A stretch of DNA of 27,792 nucleotides from a virus. Below, in pieces: positions 6,106-13,193 of the stretch. The stretch lies in IMG/VR virus record IMGVR_UViG_3300001533_002010, positions 1 to 27,792 of that record; one strand, given 5' to 3'. The notes beneath the pieces are model-generated. The model ran no database searches and was not told the DNA's origin. It saw only the letters and a list, made by a program, of their open reading frames with translations. Position numbers and translations under genes: made by a program. The stretch's first letter is position 1; the number at the start of each line of letters is the position of its first letter.

Positions 6106-7588
6106 TCGCCTGTTTAAACGTGCGGCGTCCCCGTCACGCTCGGCACGCGGCAGCCGGGGGTTTGATGTAGTGACCCCCGACCGCACGCGGCGGGCGATGG
6201 CCTTTATGACCGGGCTGGCCGCGGCCGCCGACGCCCATCTGGACGGGCTGACGCTGGGGCGGCTGCGCGAGATGTGCCGGATGCACGACCGCCGCAGTGC
6301 GCTGTTTAGCGGGATGCTGGATCGGGCGGTCGATAATGTCTTTGGGGCGGACTTCGATTTTATCCCGCGCACCGACGACCGGGAATTGAACCGGCGGATC
6401 AAGACCTATATCACCGAGCAGATGCAGCCGGATCGGTTCGACGCGGCGGGCATGATGGGGATGGTCGAGGCCTGCCATCTGGCGCTGCGGGCGATCTGGA
6501 ACGATGGCGAGACGCTTTGGGTCAAACGGCCCGGCGGCGTGGTGATGGCCTTCGAGGCCGACCAGATCAACACCCCCAAACACGACAAAACCAACATCAC
6601 CCTGGGCGTGGAAAAAACCGCCGACGGCCGCCCGGTGGCGCTGCACTTAGACCAGCGCAAAAACGCCAACGACAGCGGCACCGTCTCGGCGTCGCCGGAG
6701 CGCAGCGTCCGCGTCACGATCCCTAACGCCATCTGGCCGGTGTTTCGCAAGCGGTACGGCCAGACGCGCGGGCTGCCGGTGATCGCGGCGGCCTTGAGCA
6801 GTTACGGGCGTCTGAATAATTATCTGGACTACGAATCGCTGGCCGCCGAAGGCAACGCGATGCTGGGCATCAAGATCACCCGCGAACCGGGCGATGAGGC
6901 ACTGCCCGGCGTGGTGGACAACGCCGACAGCGGCACGGCCTCGACGTTTGACAAGGTACAAAAGTTCGAACCGTTCAGCGTCTGGGACCTGCTGCCCGGC
7001 GAGGATGTCGGGCTGGTCAATTCCAGCCGCCCCGGCGATGCGTTTAGCCCGTACACCACCATGATGTGCCGGATCGTGGGCGTGGCGGTCGGGTTTCCGA
7101 TCGAACTGATGCTGATGGATTTTTCGGCGGGCAATTTTTCCAGCCAGCGCATGGCGCTGGAAGAGGCCCGCCGCAGTTTTCGGCGGTGGCAGCAGTTTTG
7201 TCATCGCAAGCTCTGTATGCCCTGGTATCGCTGGCAGATCGCCCGTGCGGTCGCCGGCGGCATCCTGCCGGCGCGAGATGACATTTTCAAGGCCAATGTG
7301 CAGTGGCCCGGCTGGCCGTACATCGAGCCGTACAAGGAGGCCAACGCCAACAAGATCGCCGTCGAAGGCCTGCAAAAATCGGTCAGCGAGTGCATCCGCG
7401 CCCGCGGCCTGGAGCCGTTGGAAGTGTTCGAGGAAATTGTCGCCGAACGCCAGTGGTTTGCCGATCACGGTCTGACGCTGACGGTGACCGAGACCCCGGC
7501 GCACGAGCCCAGCGGCGCCGCGGCGCCGGATGCCCCGCCGGAACCGACGCCCGTCCAAACCAACCCCGAAAACAGCGATGGAGGCTGA
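6098..7588 (+). CDS. Portal protein, lambda family
   Basis: This 496-residue protein fits the lambda gpB portal family in length and pattern. The DRAVDNVFGADFDFIPRTDD and LRAIWNDGETLWVKR segments are typical of its N-terminal half. LPVIAAALSSYGRLNNYLDYE and the GLVNSSRPGDAFSPYTTMM block are typical of its centre. The C-terminus is a disordered Pro/Ala tail. Twelve copies form the ring through which DNA enters. The ATG at 6098 overlaps the W stop, indicating coupling. Confidence 0.93.
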   Translation: MFDRLFKRAASPSRSARGSRGFDVVTPDRTRRAMAFMTGLAAAADAHLDGLTLGRLREMCRMHDRRSALFSGMLDRAVDNVFGADFDFIPRTDDRELNRRIKTYITEQMQPDRFDAAGMMGMVEACHLALRAIWNDGETLWVKRPGGVVMAFEADQINTPKHDKTNITLGVEKTADGRPVALHLDQRKNANDSGTVSASPERSVRVTIPNAIWPVFRKRYGQTRGLPVIAAALSSYGRLNNYLDYESLAAEGNAMLGIKITREPGDEALPGVVDNADSGTASTFDKVQKFEPFSVWDLLPGEDVGLVNSSRPGDAFSPYTTMMCRIVGVAVGFPIELMLMDFSAGNFSSQRMALEEARRSFRRWQQFCHRKLCMPWYRWQIARAVAGGILPARDDIFKANVQWPGWPYIEPYKEANANKIAVEGLQKSVSECIRARGLEPLEVFEEIVAERQWFADHGLTLTVTETPAHEPSGAAAPDAPPEPTPVQTNPENSDGG

Positions 7589-7590
7589 TC

Positions 7591-9027
7591 GTGAATTTGC
7601 AATCGCTTTTGATGGATTATATGACGTGTGCCAACTGGGCCGTTGATGAGCATCGGCTCAATGCCGCCATCGAGCTGGCCCGCCGCACGCTGACCGCCGG
7701 CGGCAGTGAGCTGATCCGGCTGCTGGAAACCCACGCCGCCGCCGCCCCGGCCACCGAGACGGCGCCGCAACTGGTCGTCGAAGGCGACACCGCGATTTTG
7801 CCGGTGACCGGCCTGATCACCAAATACGGACGGATGGTCAACAACGGCCGACCCAAGGGCACCGGACTGGATACCCTGTCGGGCCTGCTGGACTTGTCGA
7901 TGGCCGACGACGCCGTGCGGCGGATTGTGCTGCACATCGAAAGCCCCGGCGGCTCGGTCGCCGGGCTGGCGGACTTTGCCGATCAGGTGTTTGCCGCCTC
8001 GTTTGACAAACCCATCCTCGCGTTTGCCGACGATCTGGCCGCCTCGGCCGCCTACTGGATCGGCAGTCAGGCCAACGTTTTTTATGCCAGCCAGTCGGCG
8101 ATGGTCGGCAGCATCGGCGTCTATACCGTCGTGTCCGATATGACCGGGCTGATGGATAAGCTGGGGCTTAAATACCACCTTGTCCGCACCGGCGCCAACA
8201 AAGGCGTCGGCTATCCGGGCACCCCCGTCAGCGAGGACAATCTGACGGCGATCCAGGAACTGGTGGACGACGATTTTTCCATGTTTTTATCGCATATCCT
8301 GCGCGGCCGATCCGCCCGCGGGATGACCGACGCGACGCTGCGGCCCCTGGCCGACGGGCGGCTGTACAGCGCCCAAAAGGCCAAACGCGCCGGGCTGATC
8401 GACGGGGTGATGACCCTGGCGGCGGCCCTGGGCAAACGCCCGCGCGTCCGCACCGAGACCCGCCCGATTTCGGCCTTTGCGGCCGTTGACGAATTTGATG
8501 ACCCATCCGAAATTTTACGAAAGGAAAACACAATGGCTGAACACAACAACACCCCCGACACCACGCCGCCGACCCCCGCGGTCGATGCGGCCGGCACCGC
8601 CGCCGAGACCGAACGGGCTCGCATCCTGGGCATCCAGTCGGCGCTGGCCGACGCGGTCTTTGCCGAGCTTCGCGCCAAGGCCATCGCCGAAGGCTGGGAC
8701 CTGACGCAGGCCAAGGCCGCCGCGTTCGATGTCGCCGTCGCCGCCCGCGCCGCCGACGCCGAGGCGGACGGCCAAAAACAGGCCGAGCTCCAGCAGCGGC
8801 TGGATGCGATTGCCAACAGCGGCCACGCCGGCGAGCTGGACCCGACCGCCGAGAGCACGCCCGTCCAGCCGTTGGCCGGCTCGGCCGCCGGCAGCGCTGA
8901 GGCGTATCAGTCGGCCGTCGATGCCCTGATCGCCGCCGGCAGCAAGCCGTCGGCGGCCCATCGCGCTGTCGCCGTCAAACGGCCGGCCGATCACAAGGCC
9001 TGGCTGGCCGCGGCCCAACGCAAATAA
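7591..9027 (+). CDS. S49-family head maturation protease with C-terminal scaffold
   Basis: This 478-residue protein is the equivalent of lambda gpC. The SppA/ClpP-type fold shows HIESPGGSVAG (residues 115-125), the nucleophile in LAASAAYW (Ser 152) and the Lys in GANKGVG (Lys 204), giving the Ser-Lys dyad of this family. From about residue 290 the sequence becomes Ala/Glu/Gln-rich and helical, as expected for a fused scaffold. The GTG at 7591 has GGAGG six bases upstream, a strong signal; longer frames upstream only overlap the portal. Cleavage of scaffold and portal or capsid tails inside the prohead is the known family role. A second start inside the gene gives the scaffold alone. Confidence 0.92.
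   Translation: MNLQSLLMDYMTCANWAVDEHRLNAAIELARRTLTAGGSELIRLLETHAAAAPATETAPQLVVEGDTAILPVTGLITKYGRMVNNGRPKGTGLDTLSGLLDLSMADDAVRRIVLHIESPGGSVAGLADFADQVFAASFDKPILAFADDLAASAAYWIGSQANVFYASQSAMVGSIGVYTVVSDMTGLMDKLGLKYHLVRTGANKGVGYPGTPVSEDNLTAIQELVDDDFSMFLSHILRGRSARGMTDATLRPLADGRLYSAQKAKRAGLIDGVMTLAAALGKRPRVRTETRPISAFAAVDEFDDPSEILRKENTMAEHNNTPDTTPPTPAVDAAGTAAETERARILGIQSALADAVFAELRAKAIAEGWDLTQAKAAAFDVAVAARAADAEADGQKQAELQQRLDAIANSGHAGELDPTAESTPVQPLAGSAAGSAEAYQSAVDALIAAGSKPSAAHRAVAVKRPADHKAWLAAAQRK
8533..9027 (+). CDS. Nested in-frame scaffold protein (Nu3-like)
   Basis: An ATG at 8533, codon 315 of the protease gene and in the same frame, follows ACGAAAGGAAAACACA. This is the same style of ribosome binding site used by the genes at 5394, 9083 and 10219. 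It gives a 164-residue Ala/Gln-rich helical protein (AETERARILGIQ...; KQAELQQRLDAIANSG) corresponding to the scaffold half of the polyprotein. Lambda makes Nu3 from gene C in just this way. The internal signal is seen; its use is inference. Confidence 0.65.
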   Translation: MAEHNNTPDTTPPTPAVDAAGTAAETERARILGIQSALADAVFAELRAKAIAEGWDLTQAKAAAFDVAVAARAADAEADGQKQAELQQRLDAIANSGHAGELDPTAESTPVQPLAGSAAGSAEAYQSAVDALIAAGSKPSAAHRAVAVKRPADHKAWLAAAQRK

Positions 9028-9082
9028 GCCGCCGCACTCCGGCGGAAAAAACGAAAAAAAACTCTAACGAAAGGCAATACTT

Positions 9083-10126
9083 ATGAGTCTCGCACACAGA
9101 AACGAAGGGCCGATTACCTTAATCAGCGGCGAAGCGCTGGCTGAGGCGCGGCTGGTCAAACTCTCGACCGGCAAGGCCGTCTATGCCGCCGCCGGGGATG
9201 AACCGATCGGGATCACCGATGCGGCGGTGGCAAACAACGAGCGGGTGACGCTCTACCCCCTCAAGGGCCACATCGAGCGGGTCACCGCGTCCAAGGCCAT
9301 CAGCGCCGGGTCGGCGATCTTTGTCGCCGACGACGGCAAGGTCTCCGACGCGGCGGTCGGCAAACAGATCGGCATCAATTTCCAGGCCGCCACCGCCGAC
9401 GGCGGCAAGGTGGCCGCCCAGGTCTGGGGGCCGCGCGGCGGCAATGACATGCTCAGCGCCAAAGGATCGCTCTGCGAATTTTTTGATGACTTCCTGGACT
9501 TTAACACCGTCGCCACCACCGGCAAGTGGAATGTCACCGTCGCCGACGCCGGAGCCGGCGGCACCACCGGGATGACCGATGCGGCCAACGGAGTCGTGCA
9601 GGTCTATTGCGACGGCGACGACAACGACGAGGCGTATGTCTCGAGCGTGGCCGAATGCTGGAAGTTCCAAACCGCCAAGCGCCTGTACTTTGAAACGAAA
9701 GTCAAGCTGACCGAGGCCAACACCGACGACGCTAACTTCATCATTGGCCTCAGTGACACCGTTGCTGCCAATTCGCTGCAGAACGACGGCGACGGCCCGA
9801 TGGCCAGCTATGACGGCGCGGTGTTCTTCAAGGTGGACGGCACAATGAAGATCCAGTTTGAGACCTCCAACGCCGCCGCTCAGGTGACCAACGCGACACT
9901 GGCCGATTTTGCCAGCGCGACCGAGTACACGCTGGGCTTCTTCTACGACTTCAACGACGGCGTGACCGCCAAGGTGACCCCGTTCGTCAACGGCGTGGCC
10001 GGCACCACGCACGACCTGACCATCGCCGGGCTCGAAGAGATGCATATCCTCTTCGGCGTCAAGGCCGGCGGGGCCAACGAAGAGGCGCTGTTGGTGGATT
10101 ACATCCACATCGCGACCGAGCGGTAA
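9083..10126 (+). CDS. Capsid decoration protein fused to a lectin-like domain
   Basis: Residues 1-117 have the pattern of DUF2190-like capsid decoration proteins: small beta domain, GEPIGI-type turns, the block KAISAGSAIFVADDGKV, ending KVAAQVWGPRG. It lies between protease/scaffold and the major capsid gene, as lambda D does. Residues about 130-347 form an added domain beginning CEFFDDFLDFN...GKWNV and ending LLVDYIHIATER. That outline is typical of concanavalin/LamG-like jelly-roll domains found on virion proteins. Length 347 is three times a plain decoration protein. Start chosen at the ATG at 9083 behind ACGAAAGGC. The added domain could be displayed on the capsid surface to bind glycans; that is inference. 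Confidence 0.65.
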   Translation: MSLAHRNEGPITLISGEALAEARLVKLSTGKAVYAAAGDEPIGITDAAVANNERVTLYPLKGHIERVTASKAISAGSAIFVADDGKVSDAAVGKQIGINFQAATADGGKVAAQVWGPRGGNDMLSAKGSLCEFFDDFLDFNTVATTGKWNVTVADAGAGGTTGMTDAANGVVQVYCDGDDNDEAYVSSVAECWKFQTAKRLYFETKVKLTEANTDDANFIIGLSDTVAANSLQNDGDGPMASYDGAVFFKVDGTMKIQFETSNAAAQVTNATLADFASATEYTLGFFYDFNDGVTAKVTPFVNGVAGTTHDLTIAGLEEMHILFGVKAGGANEEALLVDYIHIATER

Positions 10127-10147
10127 GTGGCCAAGAAACTGATTTTG

Positions 10148-10177
10148 AGGCCGCCGGCGGCAGAGCCGGCGGCCTTT
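10148..10177 (+). terminator. GC-rich hairpin between decoration and capsid genes
   Basis: AGGCCGCCGGC (10148-10158) and GCCGGCGGCCT (10165-10175) form an 11-bp stem with a six-base loop, followed by only a short T run. It may be a weak terminator or an mRNA-stabilising end that lets the capsid gene be expressed at another level. Confidence 0.55.
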
Positions 10178-10218
10178 AACCCAAACGCACAATGCACACA
10201 AATTGAAAGGTAAATACA

Positions 10219-11184
10219 ATGGACCGCGAAAGCACCTCTGTTATCGTTCGCCCCGACCTGAACGCTCAGGTCAGCGAGTACATGGCCGCCAAGGCGGCCG
10301 GGCGGTTTTTGGCCCCGCGGGTGGCGCCTTTGTTTCGCAGCGCAACGGCCACCGGCCAGTATCCCATCTTCCGCCGCGCGGCGTTTAAGAAGATGGCCGA
10401 CCTCAAACGCAACCCCAACGGCAGCTACAACGCCATCAAAGGCTTCTTCGGCCAGGGCACGTTTGCCTGCGAGGACAACGGCCTGGAGTACCCCCTCGAC
10501 GACGCGCTCCGCCGCAAGTATGCGACTCTGTTTGACGCCGAGGCCGCCGGCAGCCAGATTCTGGCCCAACAGATCCTGCTCGGCTGGGAGTACCGCGTCG
10601 CCCAACTGTTCAGCGGCGGCGGGTTTACCAACACCAACGTGGCGACCGCCTGGACGACCACCGACACGGCGGTGCCTCTGGACGACCTCCAGACGGGCAT
10701 CGACACGCTCTGCGACAAATGGGGCGCACTGCCGGGCGATCTGTCGCTGATCATCCCGCGCGCCGACTTTGTCCAGCTCAACCGCACCGCCCAGGTCATC
10801 GACAAGGCCCAGTACACCTATCCGGGTGTTCAGCCGGCGAACCTGTCGGCGGCGGCCATTGCCGGGATGCTGGGCCTCAAAGAGGTGCTCGTCGCCCAAA
10901 GTGTCTATGACAGCACAGAAGAAGGCGTTGCCGAGTCCAACGCGATGTGCTGGACGGCCGGGGTGATGTACCTGACCGTCTGCGCCGACGAGGATGACCC
11001 CCTCGAAATGCCGTCGGCGGCACGCACCATCCTGTGGGCCGAGGACAGCTCCGAGCTGCCGACGATGGAAAGCTACCGCAGCGACGACCGCCGCAGCGAC
11101 ATCGTCCGGGCCCGCGCCAATACCGACGAAATCCTGCTGCTCGACGACACCAACCCGATGGTGTATCAGTTGACCAACACGTAA
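10219..11184 (+). CDS. Major capsid protein (HK97-fold type)
   Basis: This 321-residue protein sits in the position of lambda E. The N-terminal arm MDRESTSVIVRPDLNAQVSEY is followed by RVAPLF and YPIFRRAAFKK. LIIPRADFVQLNRTAQVIDK and LAGMLG-type turns mark the core, and the C-terminal half ends ARANTDEILLLDDTNPMVYQL. This arrangement is typical of phage major capsid proteins of roughly 300-350 residues, where several hundred copies build the icosahedral shell. The ATG at 10219 follows GAAAGG at a suitable distance. Hairpins lie on both sides, at 10148 and 11207. Confidence 0.8.
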   Translation: MDRESTSVIVRPDLNAQVSEYMAAKAAGRFLAPRVAPLFRSATATGQYPIFRRAAFKKMADLKRNPNGSYNAIKGFFGQGTFACEDNGLEYPLDDALRRKYATLFDAEAAGSQILAQQILLGWEYRVAQLFSGGGFTNTNVATAWTTTDTAVPLDDLQTGIDTLCDKWGALPGDLSLIIPRADFVQLNRTAQVIDKAQYTYPGVQPANLSAAAIAGMLGLKEVLVAQSVYDSTEEGVAESNAMCWTAGVMYLTVCADEDDPLEMPSAARTILWAEDSSELPTMESYRSDDRRSDIVRARANTDEILLLDDTNPMVYQLTNT

Positions 11185-11206
11185 GAAACGCTCGTTCCAT
11201 CCATGC

Positions 11207-11240
11207 GGGTGCGGCGGTCCGTCTCCTTGCCGCCGCACCC
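11207..11240 (+). terminator. Hairpin after the major capsid gene
   Basis: GGGTGCGGCGG (11207-11217) pairs with CCGCCGCACCC (11230-11240), an 11-bp perfect stem with a 12-base loop. There is no T run, so it may protect the capsid mRNA end or act only weakly as a terminator. Confidence 0.5.
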
Positions 11241-11260
11241 TGCCGGGACGCGATAGAATG

Positions 11261-11318
11261 GACGATGGACGATGGACGACGTGAAGAATTAAGAAAATCG
11301 TCAATCGTCAATCGTCAA
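11261..11318 (+). repeat. Heptad repeats in both related forms
   Basis: Two GACGATG units and one GACGACG (11261-11281) are followed by GTGAAGAATTAAG and then three TCGTCAA units (11298-11318). TCGTCAA differs by one base from TCGTCCA, the reverse-complement form of the first array, so both orientations of one heptad family are present in one gap. Confidence 0.85.
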
Positions 11319-11337
11319 TCGATAAGGAAACCTGCCG

Positions 11338-11637
11338 ATGAGCATCGACACCGGAATCTTGATCTTGATTATCACCCTGCTGGTGGGCTGCTATGCCCTG
11401 ATCATCGCCCACATGAAATACACCTCCGGTCAACTGGCGGCGATGTACGCGGCACTAAACACCCACATCCAGCGGGTGGATATCCACCCCAACGAGACGC
11501 GGTTTGTCAAAAAAGATGTCTGCGAACTGGCCCGCAAGACCTACGAAAGCAACGCCGACAAGATCGACGGCAAACTCGACCAGCAGTCGGCCATCCTGAC
11601 CGAGATCCGCGACCGCCTGACCCGGCTGGAAAATTGA
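11338..11637 (+). CDS. Membrane-anchored coiled-coil protein
   Basis: This 99-residue protein has one N-terminal hydrophobic helix (about residues 6-24, ILILIITLLVGCYALIIA) followed by a polar, probably helical tail ending in KLDQQSAILTEIRDRLTRLEN. It follows AAGGAAA and starts the accessory block after the capsid gene. The single helix plus coiled coil resembles some small phage membrane proteins near lysis or tail genes, but there is no endolysin here to support a holin or spanin call. The stop is the first part of an octad repeat array. Function unknown. Confidence 0.6.
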   Translation: MSIDTGILILIITLLVGCYALIIAHMKYTSGQLAAMYAALNTHIQRVDIHPNETRFVKKDVCELARKTYESNADKIDGKLDQQSAILTEIRDRLTRLEN

Positions 11638-11712
11638 GAATTAAGAACTCAAGAACCCAAGAACGCAAGAACCCAAGAACTCAAGAACTCAAGAATGAAG
11701 AATTGAGAATGA
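11635..11712 (+). repeat. Octad repeat array AAGAACNC
   Basis: The TGA of the upstream gene opens a purine-rich array of units such as AAGAACTC, AAGAACCC and AAGAACGC, about seven in a row. It is closed by AAGAATGAAGAATTGAGAAT. It fills the gap to the next start. Similar arrays lie at 12711, 17155, 18969, 20090, 22812 and 23743. Confidence 0.9.
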
Positions 11713-11716
11713 AGAC

Positions 11717-12259
11717 GTGTTAAATGCGCTGATTATTCCGGTTTTGATGCTGTCGGCGGAGATGATTTATCCGCCGACGCATCAGTACTTTATCCACCCC
11801 GACAATAAGGCGGCGGTGGTGGCGTACTCCAACTGGGATATTCAGACCCCGCGGCATTGGCAGGTGGATGCCCTGATTACGTGCCTTGACCACGAGGGGA
11901 TGCTGCGGTGGATGATCCTGGGCTGGTGCAGGGAGTACACCCTTAACGATTTTGCACAGTTGGCGAAGCAGTGGAATCCGCCGAGGACAGCCGCCCGCGG
12001 CCAGCCGCCCGCGGCCAGTGACCCAAACACCGTACCTGTCGAGCCGGTGGCCGAGCCGATGATCACGTTTCGGGTTTCGGCGGCGGCCAAAGCGGGCGGG
12101 GTGTATCATCTGCCAAGCTGTCGGTATGTCAATGATACAGCCAAGACGATTACTATCGACCAGGCGGAATTGTACCGGCCTTGCAAGGTGTGCACGCCGG
12201 ACGCCATAGAGAGCTTGATAGCGGAGTTTTTGCCGAAAGACCCGAATGACCTTGAATAA
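11717..12259 (+). CDS. Hypothetical protein with hydrophobic start and C-terminal HxxxC-CxxC site
   Basis: This 180-residue protein is read from the GTG at 11717. The first 20 residues (MLNALIIPVLMLSAEM) could be a short signal or anchor without a basic front. A central Pro-rich linker (about residues 87-113) leads to a small C-terminal module: VYHLPSCRYV...LYRPCKVCTP. His 131, Cys 135, Cys 156 and Cys 159 match the small Ada-type metal-binding motif often found at the ends of nucleases and secreted proteins. The first half (residues 20-85) is not recognised. It overlaps the next gene by 14 bases. Confidence 0.55.
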   Translation: MLNALIIPVLMLSAEMIYPPTHQYFIHPDNKAAVVAYSNWDIQTPRHWQVDALITCLDHEGMLRWMILGWCREYTLNDFAQLAKQWNPPRTAARGQPPAASDPNTVPVEPVAEPMITFRVSAAAKAGGVYHLPSCRYVNDTAKTITIDQAELYRPCKVCTPDAIESLIAEFLPKDPNDLE

Positions 12260-12713
12260 CGACATCATCCGATTGACGTATTTTCTCGCGGGTAAAATCC
12301 GGGGTCGCAAGAAACATATCGACCATCAGGACATCGCCCACGAAGCGTTTCTGCGCATTATGAGACGTGAAAAGCCAGTGCCGGAGCAGCATTTAAGTAC
12401 CTATATCGGGCGGGTGGTTCAGTGTGTCTATCGGGAATTTTACACCGACAAAACCGACCGCAAGCACGACGTGATGCTGACAGCGACGCGAGAACTGCCG
12501 GAGCGATCTTATATACCGGATACGTGGGTCGATACGCTTGACGAAGCCCTGCACGCGGTGATGACCGTCTGGCGCAAGTGTCCGCGGTATGCGGACTACC
12601 TGACCGACTTCCGCGCCCCGCGCGATGCGGCTAAACAGGACGGCCGGCATATTAACAATTACTATATCCGACGAAAACGGGCGCAGGAGTGTCTGCGAAA
12701 GGCGATGGTGTGA
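12246..12713 (+). CDS. Sigma-70 (ECF)-like regulator, putative
   Basis: This 155-residue protein has the two-part layout of ECF sigma factors. Residues about 10-68 resemble region 2: HQDIAHEAFLRIMRRE, then a helix with STYIGRVVQCVYREFY, matching the usual D-x-x-Q-E-x-F and IARN-like blocks. Residues about 97-155 resemble region 4: helix LDEALHAVMTVWRK, then YLTDFRAPRDAAKQDG, then HINNYYIRRKRAQECLRKAM as recognition helix and end. The similarity is in pattern only and the linker is short. If true, it could direct host RNA polymerase to phage promoters or act as a decoy. The ATG at 12246 overlaps the preceding gene. Confidence in a sigma-like fold is moderate; in function, low. Confidence 0.5.
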   Translation: MTLNNDIIRLTYFLAGKIRGRKKHIDHQDIAHEAFLRIMRREKPVPEQHLSTYIGRVVQCVYREFYTDKTDRKHDVMLTATRELPERSYIPDTWVDTLDEALHAVMTVWRKCPRYADYLTDFRAPRDAAKQDGRHINNYYIRRKRAQECLRKAMV

Positions 12714-12926
12714 CATCGACGATGGACGAATTTAATGAAGAACACAAGAACTCAAGAACTCAAGAACTCAAGAACCCAAGAATGAAGAATTGAGAATGAA
12801 GAAATTTAAGCCACGAATAAACACAAACAAAAAAAAATAATCGGTGAAAATCCGTGGTTATAAAAAATTTGAAATAGGAAATTTGAAACAGGAAACTGAA
12901 AACATAACACTGGCCGGGCGGGTTAA
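12711..12926 (+). repeat. Composite intergenic repeat region
   Basis: The stop codon is followed by a heptad pair (GACGATGGACGAA), an octad array (AAGAACAC, AAGAACTC, AAGAACCC), then GAAGAATTGAGAATGAAG. After that come AT-rich text with AATCCGTGGTTA (compare 27630) and GGAAATTTGAAACAGGAAACTGAAA. No gene is seen in these 213 bases. The part 12718-12797 is a longer copy of 22812-22875. Confidence 0.85.
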
Positions 12927-13193
12927 ATGAGCGATACAAAACAACAACTTGAAGCATCGAAGTCGGAACTGGAAAGCCGTGTTGCGACACTCCAGACCAA
13001 AGACGGCGCGGATGCGTTTGTGGCTGATAAACTGTCGCGGATTGAGGCGGCTTTGCCGCAGTTGTCGCCGTCGATGCAATGGCACGCCGGACGGGTATGC
13101 CAGCGCCTGCGAACAGAGCCTGAAGATGTGGTCGCGGAGGAGATAAATCGGCTGGAGGCCAAACGCGATGCAGAGACGGAGGTACGGCGCTAA
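12927..13193 (+). CDS. Small coiled-coil protein
   Basis: This 88-residue, strongly helical, charged protein (KQQLEASKSELESRVATLQ at the front, EEINRLEAKRDAETEVRR at the end) has a central segment with Trp and Cys. No recognisable family. Its stop overlaps the start of the fibre-like gene (TAATG), so the two are probably made together; it could be a chaperone or partner for that protein. No strong ribosome binding site is visible before the ATG. Confidence 0.55.
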   Translation: MSDTKQQLEASKSELESRVATLQTKDGADAFVADKLSRIEAALPQLSPSMQWHAGRVCQRLRTEPEDVVAEEINRLEAKRDAETEVRR

